Assembly: GCA_030762935.1 (NCBI GenBank)
Contig: CM060887.1
Coordinates: 11,090,501 to 11,154,500 of the forward strand
Origin: Hymenopus coronatus
Taxonomy: Eukaryota > Arthropoda > Insecta > Mantodea > Hymenopodidae
Reading direction: 5' to 3'
DNA length: 64,000 nucleotides
Part shown: one piece after another, positions 43,299-54,020 of the stretch
Position numbering within the stretch: position 1 is the stretch's first letter
Layout of the letters: each line of letters starts with the position of its first letter
The notes under the pieces: generated by a model
What the model was told of the DNA's origin: nothing
What the model saw: the letters and a program-made list of their open reading frames with translations, nothing else
Database searches by the model: none
Translations under genes and position numbers: made by a program

Positions 43299-44168
43299 TC
43301 TGATGTGTTCCATTCACATGCCTTTCTGTGCATCTCTGTAATAAAGTATTGTTAAAGAGCTTATACTTCTATTTATTTCATGCTAATCAGAAAAAATTAG
43401 CAGAAATAGTCTTATTACTTGCTTCCTTGTAAGTAGAAGCGAAATAATTGAGTATCATAGGTTAAGGTGGTAGTCAAAAGCTGGTTGCTATGTGACTGAA
43501 GTTCCTTTGTATGGATAGGAGTTGACAAATTCCTGTATGAGAAAAGTATAAGTTTTTCAAAACTGAAATCAAAAACAAGGGATATCTCAAAAACGACCAA
43601 CTCCACGAAAAAAATGTATGTAACATAAATTGTGTGTTTTAACGTGCTGTACATTTTTCGTGTAGTAAGTTTTTGTCCATCTCTTACGGTTTAGCAGTTA
43701 TTCAAAATTCCGTAAAATTCATCCAAAATAAAGTACTCTTCAGAGGGTATTCCCAGAAATTTCAAGATATACATTTTATTTGTCTTTAATATACGATATT
43801 TTAATCAAAATCGTTAAGAGCCATTTTTGAGAAAATTAAAATTTTCGAAAAATGTTTCCATGTAAAGGGTAGCTGGGGTGGGGGGATTTTTTTTAAAATC
43901 TTCGTGTCGCATCCTTGGAAGATACCAAACTTAAATACGAATATTGGTTTTTAATGGACTTTTCGTTTTTGTGCTATGCTGCTCACAGACTCTCACACAC
44001 GCACACATACAGACAGACACACACTCTCGGACATTTTTTCTAAAAATGCTTTTTTTGGATTCAGGGAGTCTCAAAACATTTATTTCCAGTGAAATCTCGG
44101 TATCGAATTTTTGGGTGCATTACAATACGTTCTCTCTACACTATGTACATAGTACGTGTAGAGAAAGT
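43299..44168 (+). mobile_element. F1 copy, full length
   Basis: TCTGATGTGTTCCATTCACATGC to GTGTAGAGAAAGT, all parts present. Its segment 43905-44017 recurs without any change at 44814-44926. Confidence 0.85.
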
Positions 44169-44418
44169 AAAAAGGTTACTTGGTAAGCTATAAAAATAAA
44201 CTATGACGTTACAGCTGATTAAAAATCTCATGTGATCCTTTCATTCCTTCTCTACCTGTTCTAAAAACTACTCTTACAAATGCTTATTCTTCTATCTACT
44301 TCATGCTAATCGAAATAAACATTAACAGAAACGTTCTTATTACTTACTTCCTTGTAAGTAGAAGGGAAATGGGGGAATAGGTGATGGTCATATTTTTAAA
44401 AGCTGGTCGGTATGTGAA

Positions 44419-44707
44419 AAAATTGCGTGTTATTTATGGACGTTCTTTAACTGCTGTGGTTCTCAGCGTCCCATTCTAAATTGGGCGTGAAATACAGCTT
44501 AATTTTGCTCAGAGGCCTATCAGGCTTGAGGTTCTTTTACGTGCCGTAAATCTACGACACGGGACCCACGGCTTTACTTCCATTCCGAAGAGAGCCATGC
44601 TAAGGAATTTTACACCCGAAAAAATCCATCGTCCTCCGCCAGGTTGGAACCCGCAACGTTGGGTATATGAAGTTAGTGTGGTAACCAGTACACCGCGGAG
44701 GGCGACT
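44419..44707 (-). mobile_element. SINE family 3, complete, with target-site duplication
   Basis: Direct repeats of 13 bp (GTCGGTATGTGAA) lie at 44406-44418 and 44708-44720. On the minus strand the head has CGCGGTGTACTGGTTACCAC (A-box region) and GCGGGTTCCAACCTGG (B box, about 44641-44656). The body has GGTCCCGTGTCGTAG-type and TTACGGCACGTAAAAGAACC motifs, and the tail ends at an AAAATT run. It is inserted in an F1 copy. Confidence 0.85.
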
Positions 44708-44813
44708 GTCGGTATGTGAACAATTGAAGTTCGGTTCTATTTGCATGGCCAGAAGTAAAACAAAAGAGAGATGAAACGAATAATGACCTCCCGTTTGAGA
44801 AAGGTTTAAGTAA

Positions 44814-44926
44814 TGTCGCATCCTTGGAAGATACCAAACTTAAATACGAATATTGGTTTTTAATGGACTTTTCGTTTTTGTGCTATGCTGCTCACAGACT
44901 CTCACACACGCACACATACAGACAGA
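44814..44926 (+). repeat. Exact 113-bp copy of 43905-44017 inserted in F1
   Basis: From TGTCGCATCCTTGG to CATACAGACAGA every base equals the donor 909 bp upstream, including private differences such as TACGAATATTGG and GTGCTATGCTGC. It sits out of place inside the host F1 (between GTTTAAGTAA and ATAACAAAGAATATT) and replaces roughly 20 bp. Confidence 0.9.
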
Positions 44927-45405
44927 ATAACAAAGAATATTTCGGAAACGGTTAACTCTATTAGAAAGATGTATATGACATAAATTGTGTATTTTAACGA
45001 GCTTTGCACTTTTTGTATAGTATTTGTAATAATATCTTCAACATATCAGGATATCCTAATCAAAAGTTTGAGAGCCATTTTTGAGAAGATAAAAAATGTT
45101 GAATTTTTTTCCACCTAAAGAGTAGTTTGGGGTGGGGGGGGGGGGTTTTCCTCCAAATCTTCGTGTCGCATCCTTGGGAGATATTAGAACTTAAATACCA
45201 AGTTAGCATTTTGCCCACTTTCCGTTTTTGAGTTACCATGTTCACAGACACACAGGACCTTGTTCTAAAAGTTTTTTTTTGTTTTTTTTGTTTTTTTTTT
45301 TATACAGGAAACCCTAATACAGGGTTCGGTGAAATCGGTATTCAATTGTTGGATGGACTGCAATACTGCTCTACCTATGTACTATGTATTAAGAGAAAGT
45401 AAAAA

Positions 45406-45489
45406 TGTTTTTTGAATTCATGGTGCCTCAAAACATGTATTTCCAGTGAAATCTAGATATGGAATTTTCCTAGACGTAGTAGAGAAGGT
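45406..45489 (+). mobile_element. Solo F1 3' module
   Basis: TGTTTTTTGAATTCATGGTGC to GTAGTAGAGAAGGT, with most of the hairpin lost. It follows the end of a full copy directly, as at 37528. Confidence 0.6.
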
Positions 45490-46130
45490 AAAAAGCCATT
45501 AAACAGAAAATTTGGGACAGAAGTTAGCCACCGAAATATAACGTTTCCGGCAGAAAGGCAAATTGCCAAATTCAAGTTTCTCCAAACAAAGAAGTAGAAA
45601 TTCTCATCCCCTTTTGCATTACATATTCGGAAACGTAAGCCACAAATTTTCTTACTCTGAAATCGATTGCGGTCGTGTGCTTATGGCACCAGTGCCAGGT
45701 TCGGAGTGATAGGGTCGAAGGAAACGAGCCATAACTCATCCGGTCCCATGACCTCCCCCGGGGGTTGGGGGGGTGCCACCGCAGTCAATAAGACCATGTA
45801 CGGTACAACCATGCAACGAAGTGCGACTAGCAGATGACGCCATTGCAGCCGGGGAAAAATTCCTAATATCCTCGGGAATGGACCACAAAAACTGCGCGAG
45901 ATGAGAGGGGAAAAAAAGGCTGATATATATAACAGTTTATCACCATAAACGGGTAATGTGGCACCGCTGCAAAACACACGGACATAAATTTAATATAAGT
46001 TAGGAACAAGCTGCTACAGTAACGGCTAAGTGATACTATGACGCGAAAAAAAATTCCGCTTTCGTTCTTCCATTTACTCTCTCTAGTGGCTAAAAAAGCT
46101 ATGCTCTTACATTCGAGTAACTTAGATATA
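45490..46130. other. Unassigned, partly GC-rich sequence
   Basis: 45660-45900 is GC-richer, with a 98-codon minus frame lacking recognisable domains. Confidence 0.35.
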
Positions 46131-46180
46131 TCTAAAAACTAAATAACTTTAGCAATAACATTGCGAGAAAGGAGAAAAAA
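46131..46180. repeat. 50-bp flank shared with 47930-47978
   Basis: TCTAAAAACTAAATAACTTT then AGCAATAACATTGCGAGAAA is repeated at 47930 with few changes. Both times it stands immediately before an F1 5' end. Confidence 0.75.
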
Positions 46181-46233
46181 TTTGATGTGTTTCACTTACA
46201 CGCTTTCTCTATATCTCTGAAAATAAGCTTATT

Positions 46234-46372
46234 ACTTTCTCTACACGCACTATGTATATAGTGTATAGAGAAAGTATTGCACTCCACCAAAAAATTTGAT
46301 TCCGAGATTTCACCGGAAATATATGTTTTAGGGTCCCTTGTATCTAAAAAAAAAAGCATTTTCAGTAGAAGG

Positions 46373-46418
<46 letters not shown>

Positions 46419-47114
46419 TGTGAACACGATAACTCAGAAACGAAAAGTCGGTAAAATACCAAACTTGGTACTTAAGTTTAGTATCTTCCAGGGATGCGAC
46501 ACGAAGGTTTTAAGAAAAATCCTCCCACCCCAACTACCCTTTACATGGAAATTTTTTTCGAAAATTTTAATTTTCTCAAAAATGGCTCTAACGATTTTGA
46601 TTAAAATATCATATATTAAAGACAAATAAAATGTATATCTTGAAATTTCTGGGAATACCCTCTGAAGACTACTTTATTCTGGGTCAATTTTACGGAATTT
46701 TTCATAACTGCTAAACCGTAAGAGATGGACAAAAGCTTACCACACAACAAATGTAGAGCACTTTAAAACACATAATTCATGTTATACACATTTTTCCGTG
46801 CAGTTGATTGTTTTTGAGATATTCTTTGTTTTTGGTTTCAGCTATGAAAAATTTATACTTTTCTCATACGGGAATTTGTCAACTCCTGTCCATACAAACA
46901 AAGCAACTTCAGTCACATTGCAACCAGCTTTTTTGACTGTCACTTTAACCTATGGTACTCCCTTATTTCGCTTCTATTTTCAAGGAAGCAAGAAATAAGA
47001 CTAATTCTGCTAGATTTTTTTCTGGATTAGCACGAAGAAAATAGAAGCATAAGCTTTTTAACAATAATTGTTTGCAGAGATGTAGGGAAAGTCATGTTAA
47101 TGGAACACATCAGA
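46234..47114 (-). mobile_element. F1 copy nested in F1
   Basis: ACTTTCTCTACACGCACTATG (full hairpin) to GGAACACATCAGA. GT tract 46376-46416, complete core. Together with 6512-7386 it confirms the element's ends. Confidence 0.85.
46376..46416. repeat. (GT)n microsatellite inside F1
   Basis: About 20 GT units at the usual F1 position. Confidence 0.95.
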
Positions 47115-47929
47115 TATTTTTTCTATCTAGTTCATGCTAATCGAGATAAACACTAGAAGAAACGGTCTTATTACTTACTTCCTTATAAATAGGAGGAAAA
47201 TAAGGGAATACACTAGGCTAAACGACAATCAAATGTTTTAAAATGTGGTTGCTATGGGATTGAAATCCGTAGCTAGGAGTTGTCAAGTTCCTGTACTAGA
47301 AAAGTTTAAGTATTTTAAAACCGAAACCAATAACAACGAATAACTCGAAAACGGTCAACCCCACTAAAAAATGTATATCACATAAATTGTGTGTTTTAAG
47401 GAGATCTATTTTTTGGGGGGGGTAAGTTTTTTACTATCTCTTTCGGTTTACCAGTAATGCAAAATTCAGAAAAATTCATCCAGCATAAAGAGGTTTTTAG
47501 AGGCTATTTCCAGAAAATTTACGGTATATATTTTATTTGCCGTGCAAATATATTAAATATAAGAGATATTAATCAAAATCGCTTGAGCCATTTTTGAGAA
47601 ATTCAATTTTTTTTTTTTTTAATTTTCCCATGTAAACAGTAGTTTGGGGTGGAGGGATTTTCCTCAAAATCTTCATGTCGCATACTTGGAAGATACTATA
47701 CTTATATACCAAGTTTGGTATTTAGCGACTTTTCCTTTTTGAGTTATCGTGTTCAGAGACACACGGACACACACGGGCCTTTTTTGTTTGGATACAGTGA
47801 ACTCTAAAATGTGTATTTCCGGTGAAATCTCGGTATCGAATTTTTGGGTGAAATGCAAGACCTTCTCTATACACTATGTACATAGTACGTGTAGAGAAAG
47901 TAACAACGTTTATATATATCACCATAATC

Positions 47930-47978
47930 TCTAAAAACTGAATAACTTTAGCAATAACGTCGCGAGAACGGAAAAAAA
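47930..47978. repeat. Second copy of the 50-bp F1 flank
   Basis: Matches 46131-46180 (TTTAGCAATAACGTCGCGAG here). It lies just before another plus-strand F1 5' end, so flank plus element look like a tandem duplication. Confidence 0.75.
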
Positions 47979-48450
47979 TCTGATGTGTTGCATTCACATT
48001 ACTTTCTCTAACTGTTCCAACAAAAGATTACTATTTTATCTGCCTAATGATAATCAAACTGTCTTTATTACTTGTTTCCTTCTTTACATATAGAACAAAA
48101 ATAAAGGAATACACTAGACTACAGCAGTAGTCAAATATTTTAAAAGTTGTCGCTATGTGCACAATTGAAATTCGATTCTCCTTGAATGGCCAGAAATAAA
48201 CACGATACATAACGAAATATACACCTGTTTACAAAAATGTTTTTAAGCATGTCGTTTAAAATAACTAGGAATATCTCAGATATAGTCAATTCCACGAAAA
48301 AAAAAAAGTATATGAGAAAAATGTTTTACATTTTATTTGCTAAGTAAATATATTTAATATAACATTTATGTGAATTTTCGAGGAATAACCTCAAAGACCT
48401 CTCTATTCAGGATGACTTTTGCATAACTGGTAAACCATAAGAGGTATAGG
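47979..48450. mobile_element. F1 mosaic: plus 5' half joined to minus core
   Basis: 47979-48362 is plus-strand F1 from TCTGATGTGTTGCATTCACA to TTTATTTGCTAAGTAAATAT. 48368-48450 is minus-strand core (GAATTTTCGAGGAATAACC, GGTAAACCATAAGAGGT). The switch occurs in the ATATTTAATATAACATTTATG stretch, close to a natural palindrome of F1. Confidence 0.65.
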
Positions 48451-49207
48451 TGCTGTAACTTTGTAAATAAAATTTTCATTCGTTATTGTTTAGTTATACC
48501 AAAACGTTCGTTACTTTCTGGATCGTTATTTGGATTAAAGAATAATTTTTTATAAGAATAACAGTTTTCCCCTTTAAGAGTCTCTACTCAATGTGTGTAT
48601 TGTACAGAAGAGGCCCATGACATCAAGGAATATTGGTAGCTAAGTCAAATTATCTAAATAAAGAAAACTTGTTTTGTTTTCAAAGCCTGCGAAAAGCATT
48701 GCGTGAAACCCAAATTGATGCAACTTATGAAGAATTTGTTCACACTCTTTACATTAAATAGTGTACAAAATCTAGGGAATTAGTTGTATATCTTGAAAAA
48801 GATTTTATGACAACTTTGTATCAATGTACGGTTTTCTCTTGAATCATTCTGTGCCTAGGGCGATATAAAATAAAGCATACACGTATATTCAAGCCAGTAT
48901 AGACGCTACAGAGCAATATCGATCCTAACATCCAGCGTTTGCTGCAGTTTCTGATAATGCACAGTGGCGTAGCAGCTGCATCACAGTCTTTGAAAATCCC
49001 TTCATTTGTTTCAGAGTTTCTAGACCCAGAGTTCTCAACCTGTGACATGCGTACCATTGATGGCACGTACGATACTGCGTCTATATGAGTGAATGAATAA
49101 GTGTATTAATTGACATAACAATATTGTACCTTAATCTTCATCAATCACACGGTCCACAGATCGTACGTGCTTTTGCAATACACAAAATAATAAGCAATAT
49201 TAAAAAA
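48451..49207. other. Unassigned sequence
   Basis: Nothing recognised. Confidence 0.4.
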
Positions 49208-49276
49208 TCTGATGCGTTCCATTCACATGACTTTCTCTATATCTCTGCAAGAAATTGTTAAAAAGCTTATTTCTAC
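49208..49276 (+). mobile_element. F1 5'-end fragment
   Basis: TCTGATGCGTTCCATTCACATG to AAAAGCTTATTTCTAC, then unrelated sequence. Confidence 0.7.
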
Positions 49277-49514
49277 TACAGAGCGATTTATGTAGAACCG
49301 ACACATTTCTTTCTTTAATTATTCCATTGGAAATTCACTCAATGACCCAATTTTAGCACCAAATTAAGCAGCGTGTTCTGGAGTTTCGATTCCTTGACAC
49401 TAGATGCGCAGATGTTTATGTTTTATTCCTAATTGCATTGTTGGCAGCTGTTTCGACATTTTGTTCTTGTAGTCAACGTGAAAATGCAGTACGATGTAGA
49501 GCTGAGTCAAGGAT
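49277..49514. other. Unassigned sequence left of a transposase scrap
   Basis: It may belong to the same old transposon as the next entry, but no end can be placed. Confidence 0.35.
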
Positions 49515-49610
49515 ATTTTTAGCAAGATGGCGCTACATGCCATACATCAAATGAATCCATGAACCTAATTGCAAGTTTCTTTGACGATCGGATTCCTCCC
49601 GAATTTTCCC
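49515..49610 (+). pseudogene. mariner/Tc1-type transposase scrap
   Basis: In one frame: F-stop-QDGATCHTSNESMNLIAS then FFDDRIPPE. The QDGATCHT word around a catalytic aspartate is typical of insect IS630/Tc1/mariner transposases of the type with WFQQDGATCHT. A stop replaces the first glutamine, and sequence on either side is not recognisable. Confidence 0.5.
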
Positions 49611-49795
49611 CTTTCCGTGCTTATCATTCCTTATTATTTTTGACCGTATGTTGGAGCATCAAATGAACACTGTTTCTATCGCGGCCATGTGTAGCCCGTT
49701 CATTTCTACAGCGGGCTCAGCTATCACGTCTTACCTCTGCGCATCTCCCATAGCTAGTGAATACGACCGTATTAAATAAACACTATTACCGTCGA
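49611..49795. other. Unassigned sequence; left target of the next SINE
   Basis: It ends AAACACTATTACCGTC, which resembles the sequence after the SINE (AAACTACTACCGTT). Confidence 0.4.
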
Positions 49796-49928
49796 CTGCC
49801 TCCTTGGTCGAGTAGTCAGCGTGCTGACTTCTCACCCAGAGGTCCCGGTTTCGATTCCCGGATTTTTTCTTTAGCTAGAATTATTTCCTTTTCCCCAGAG
49901 AGTCTGCAAACATGTGTTTGAGACTGAA

Positions 49929-49966
<38 letters not shown>

Positions 49967-50066
49967 AGGAAAATAAAATGATTTAAACCTACAGACGAGT
50001 TCTTTCAAGTGCAAAGCCCCTGATATGACCTTAGATGTTAAAGGGGACTGTACATATAAATGAAAC

Positions 50067-50102
<36 letters not shown>
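49796..50102 (+). mobile_element. tRNA-derived SINE, family 2, full length
   Basis: A-box region TTGGTCGAGTAGTCAG (about 49803-49818), B box GGTTTCGATTCCC (about 49847-49859), body GTCTGCAAACATGTGTTTGA, a (GT)14 tract (49935-49962), GACCTTAGATGTTAAAGGGG, and an (AAT)n tail. Imperfect direct repeats AAACACTATTACCGT / AAACTACTACCGT flank it. Confidence 0.85.
50068..50102. repeat. (AAT)n tail of the SINE
   Basis: About 11 AAT units form the 3' tail of the family 2 SINE. Confidence 0.9.
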
Positions 50103-50624
50103 CTACTACCGTTGCGGACTCAAATATCACATCTTACCTCCGAATGTTTCATCCTATTGCCAAAGTGTCGCTCGACCAGCAAGAGAACTGTTTCTGTTTT
50201 CCTTGTGAAGTCTACTCTCGGGCAGTGTAACCTCAGCTCTTCAGTTCAATGTCCTTCCCTTTACGCTTGTCAGCTGGTGACAACTGTTTGTCCAGGACTT
50301 CTTAGGCGTGTTTTACAATATTTCTTCTCTGGCTAGTTTCAATGTAGCTTTGTCCACTCTTACTATAATTTATATATCCCTTTTAGATCACTTTTAACTC
50401 CGTGACAGGTACTGTAGGAACTTTCATTGGGGTATTTTGACCGCGCTTGACTTTCAACAGCACGTGCTTGCTCCGCGTTTTCGCCAGTACGGCGCCAGCT
50501 ACCATGGAGAGCTACCACTTGTGAACTCCGTTCTGTTATTCGCTTTTTTTACGGCGAAAAATGAAAACTCTATCAATATTCATTGCCATTTAGTGTTTAT
50601 GGTGAAGGGTACATTTAAATTTTT
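50103..50624. other. Unassigned sequence
   Basis: Moderate GC in parts. No recognised gene or repeat. Confidence 0.4.
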
Positions 50625-51440
50625 ACTTTCTCCACATGTACTATGTACATAGTGTATAAAGAAGGTATTTTAATGCACCCAAAAATTTGATACCAGATTT
50701 TACCGGAAATACATGTATTGGGTGCCCCTGCATCCAAAAAAACAAGTATTTTTGAAAAAAGGTCCGTGTATGTGTGTGTGTGTTTGTGGACAGCATAGCT
50801 CAAATACGCAAAGTCCGTTAAATACCAAATTTGGTATCTTTCAAGAAAAGATTTTCAAGAAAATCCCCCCCCAACTACCCTTCACATGTAAAAATTTCGA
50901 AAAGTTTGACTTTCAAAAAAATGGCTCTAACGATTTTGATTAAAATATCGTATGCTAAAGATATTTACCTGACAAATAATATGTATATCTTGAATTTTCT
51001 GGGAATAGCCTCTGAAGACTATTCTGGATGAATTTTATGGAATTTTGCATAACTGGTAAATTGTAAGAGATAAACAAAAACTTACATGACAGAAAATGCA
51101 GAACATGTTAAAACACACAATTTATGTTATATACATTTTTTTCGTAGAGTTGGTCGTTTTTGAGATATCCCTTGTTTTTTGTTTCAGCTTTAAAAACAAT
51201 AATTTTCTCATACGGGAATTTATCAACTTCTGTCCATACTTTAGTGGCATAGCAACCAGCTTTTGACTATCACTTTAACCTATGGTATTCCCTTATTTCG
51301 TTTCTACTTACAAGGAAGCATGTAATACTATTTCTGATAATTTGTTCTCGAGTAGCATGAAGTAAATAGTAGCATAAGCTTTTTAACAATAATTTGTTGC
51401 AAAGATGTAGAGAAAGTCATGTGAATGGTACACATCAGAT
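50625..51440 (-). mobile_element. F1 copy, full length, first unit of a tandem
   Basis: ACTTTCTCCACATGTACTATG to GGTACACATCAGA. Short GT tract and a deletion after GTATCTTTCAAG. A T-run of seven leads straight into the next unit. Confidence 0.85.
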
Positions 51441-51447
51441 TTTTTTT

Positions 51448-52335
51448 ACTTTCTGTATACGTACTATGTACATAGTGTATAGAGAAGGTATTGCATTGTA
51501 CCCAAAAAGTCGATACCGAGATTTCACCGGAAATACATGTTTTGAGACCACCTGAATCCAAAAAAACAAAAAAAGCATTTTTAGAAAAATGTCTTTGTGT
51601 GTGTCTGTCTGTGTGTATGAGTGGTGTGTGTGTGTGTCTTTGGGCAGCATAGTTCAAAAACGAAAAGACCGTTTAATACCAAAATTGGTATTTAAGTTCA
51701 GTATCTTACAAGGATGCGACACGAACATTTTCAAGAAAATCCCCAACTACCCTTCACATGGAAAAATTTTCGAAAATTTTGATTTTCTAAAAAAATGGCT
51801 CTAACGATTTTGATTAAAATATCGTATATTAAGGATATTTACATAACAAATAAAATGTATATCTTGAATTTTCTGAGAACATCCTTGAAGATTACTTTAT
51901 TCTGGATCAATTTTACTAAATTTTGCATAACGTAAACTGTAAGGGGTAAACAAAAAGTTACATAACAGAGAATGTAGAGCATGTTAAAACACACAATTTA
52001 TGCTATATACATTTTTTTCGTGGAGTTGATCGTTTTTCAGATATTCCTTGTTTTTGGTTTCAGCTTTGAATGAAAAACTTATACTTTTTTCATACAGGGA
52101 TTTGCCAACTCGTGTACATACAAACAAACGAACTTCAGTCACATAGCAACCAGTTTTTGGCTTTCATTTTAACCTATGGTACTCCCTTATTTCGTTTCTA
52201 CCTACAATAAAGCAAGAAATAATACTATTTCTGCTAATTTTTCTCGATTAACATGAAATAAATAGATGAATAAGCTTATTAACAATAATTTGTTGCAGAG
52301 ATGTAGAGAAAGTCATGTGAATAGAACACATTAGA
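51448..52335 (-). mobile_element. F1 copy, full length, second unit of the tandem
   Basis: ACTTTCTGTATACGTACTATG to GAATAGAACACATTAGA. It carries GTGTCTGTCTGTGTGTATG in the microsatellite position and a complete core. Confidence 0.85.
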
Positions 52336-52340
52336 TGTTT

Positions 52341-52697
52341 TTATCTGGAGCCAACCATTCCTGAGATATCAAATGTTATTAGTTTCAATTTTAAACTTTT
52401 TTTTTTTTCAAACGGGGAGTGACGTTTCGTTTTATCACTTTTGTTTTACTGCAGGCCACGCAAAGTGAGCCAAACTTGAGTTGTTTCACATAGGACCAGT
52501 TTTTAAATTGATTTGACTAGTACTTTGCCTTATGTACTCCCTATCTCCCTTCTACTTACAAGGAAGCAAGCAATAAGACCATTTCTGATAATGTTTACGT
52601 TGATTAGCATAACGTAGATAAAAGAATTATATTTTGTAAGGAAAGTTGTTTGTGTAAAACCCAGAGAAAGGTCATGTGAATGGTACACTTCAGATTT
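52341..52697 (-). mobile_element. F1 copy, third unit, 3' two-thirds missing
   Basis: It starts in mid core (TTATCTGGAGCCAACCATTCC) and runs to GTCATGTGAATGGTACACTTCAGA. It is of an older subtype (GTTGTTTCACATAGGACCAG). Confidence 0.75.
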
Positions 52698-52727
52698 TTT
52701 ATAACTAATTCTTGTATTATTTTCTAG

Positions 52728-52919
52728 AATGCTTCAGGGACAACCTCGTACACATTGTACAGACTCGTCAGATATACGGATTGTGACACGCCACTGCTAC
52801 CACCTCCTTCAGATATGCGCCCCAATACCGGAACGGTATCTTCCGTTCCCAGCAAGAAATATTCCTATCGCATAACGCGAAGGGAAATCAAAGCGCATTA
52901 TGAAGTCAAAGCGATATAA
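52728..52919 (+). CDS. Candidate 3'-terminal exon of an unknown host gene
   Basis: A good splice-acceptor context precedes it: possible branch site TAACTAAT, then TTGTATTATTTTCTAG (AG at 52726-52727). The frame NASGTTSYTLYRLVRYTDC, then DTPLLPPPSDMRPNTGTV and KKYSYRITRREIKAHYEV, is open for 63 codons to TAA at 52917-52919. The proline patch followed by a basic Lys/Arg/Tyr-rich end looks like a cytoplasmic tail. Composition differs from the surrounding repeats. No family is recognised, no upstream exon is visible in the window, and chance cannot be excluded. An F1 copy ends only 30 bp upstream, inside the presumed intron. Confidence 0.3.
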   Translation, partial: NASGTTSYTLYRLVRYTDCDTPLLPPPSDMRPNTGTVSSVPSKKYSYRITRREIKAHYEVKAI

Positions 52920-53395
52920 TACAGGACGAGAATGGCACGCGAGAGAAAATCTTGACGCCCTAGCGCCGTGGATGCGGATTTATTTTGGAGGCCAGCCTCA
53001 GCAATAGAAGCTCCTTATTATTATTACCTGTAAATTCTCTCTCCGTCTTCACGGGGAAGCTTTCCGGGTTTAGAAAGCGTGAGAAGGAATTGGTACACAA
53101 CGAGAGACTCCGGGCTGCTGGAAACACAATCTTCTGCTGGCAAACTACCTCTTATTTACACCAAGCATTTGCAGCTTGATTCCCGTAAATATATAGACGG
53201 ATATATTCCAATACAAATCGTTTTTACTTTCACTAGCAATTGTGATCATCTGACGGGAGCGATATTGCTGCTGATGTTCATTTCTTCTCGCACCTGACAT
53301 TCGTTTGTTTAATCTCCTGTACTGGTTATTGGTAACAAAGAGACAATCCAGTCGGCCATATCATAATTCAGGAGGCTGTGGAGAAAGTAAAAAAA
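52920..53395. other. Unassigned sequence
   Basis: It would be 3' untranslated sequence if the exon is real; no close AATAAA follows. GGAGAAAGTAAAAA at 53380-53393 is the last 14 bp of an F1 3' end, directly before the next F1 copy. Confidence 0.35.
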
Positions 53396-53915
53396 TCTGA
53401 TGTGTTCCATTCACATGACTTTCTCTTTATCTCTGTAATAAATTATTTTTAAAAAGCTTATGCTTTATTTACTTCATTTTAATCGAGAAAAAGAATAGCA
53501 GATATAGTCCTATTTCTTGCTTCCTTGTAAGTAGAAGCGAAATAAGGGAGTAGCATAGATTAAAGTGATAGTCAAAAATTAGCTGCTATGTGGCTGAAGT
53601 TCCTTTGTTTGTACGGACACGAGTTCCATGTAAAGATAGTTTGGAGTGGGGGGGATTTTTCTCAAAATTTTCGTGTCGCATCCCTGGAAGATACTAAACT
53701 TAAATACCAAGTTTGGTATTTTACCGACTTTTCGTTTTTGAGTTATCGTGTTCACAGACACACGGACACATACATGGACCTTTTTTCTGAAAATACTTTT
53801 TTTGGATACAGGGGACCCTAAAACATATATTTCCGGTGAAATCTCGGTATCTAATTTGTTGGTGGAGTGCAAAACCTTCTCTATACATTATGTACATAGT
53901 GCGTATAGAGAAAGC
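53396..53915 (+). mobile_element. F1 copy with central deletion
   Basis: TCTGATGTGTTCCATTCACATG to GTATAGAGAAAGC. The core from TTTGTACGGACACGAGTT jumps to CCATGTAAAGATAGTTTGG, removing ~300 bp. CA tract, T-run and hairpin are intact. Confidence 0.85.
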
Positions 53916-53934
53916 AAAAATTACTTCCCAAATA

Positions 53935-54020
53935 AAGCTAGACCGCGCAAAACACAATTTATCAATTAATGTCATAGACGGTTTTTGTAGCGTTGATCAG
54001 AAATATCCCCTATTCTTGAT
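53935..54020 (-). mobile_element. Decayed F1 core fragment
   Basis: TAGACCGCGCAAAACACAATTT and TTTTTGTAGCGTTGATC follow the minus-strand core. Confidence 0.4.

Larger units (their letters stand above)
44225..45400 (+). mobile_element. F1 copy split by a SINE and by a 113-bp templated insert
   Basis: The parts are:
- 44225-44418: 5' part, ATCTCATGTGATCCTTTCATTCC.
- 44721-44813: continuation, CAATTGAAGTTCGGTTC.
- 44927-45400: core, G-run of 13, CA remnant, long T-run, and 3' end AAGAGAAAGT.
The gaps hold SINE family 3 and the copied segment of the neighbouring F1. The copy is more diverged than its left neighbour. Confidence 0.8.
46181..47901 (+). mobile_element. F1 copy split by an inverted F1 copy
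   Basis: The outer parts are 46181-46233 (TTTGATGTGTTTCACTTACAC to AAGCTTATT) and about 47118-47901 (TTTCTATCTAGTTCATGC to GTGTAGAGAAAGT). The uninterrupted sequence in a sister copy (44283) is GCTTATTCTTCTATCTAC, so the insert lies in the T-run after GCTTA with no duplicated target. Confidence 0.85.

Noticed and set aside
45681..45977. 98-codon minus-strand frame in GC-rich DNA
   Set aside because: Proline/leucine-rich by composition only; no motif, no splice signals.
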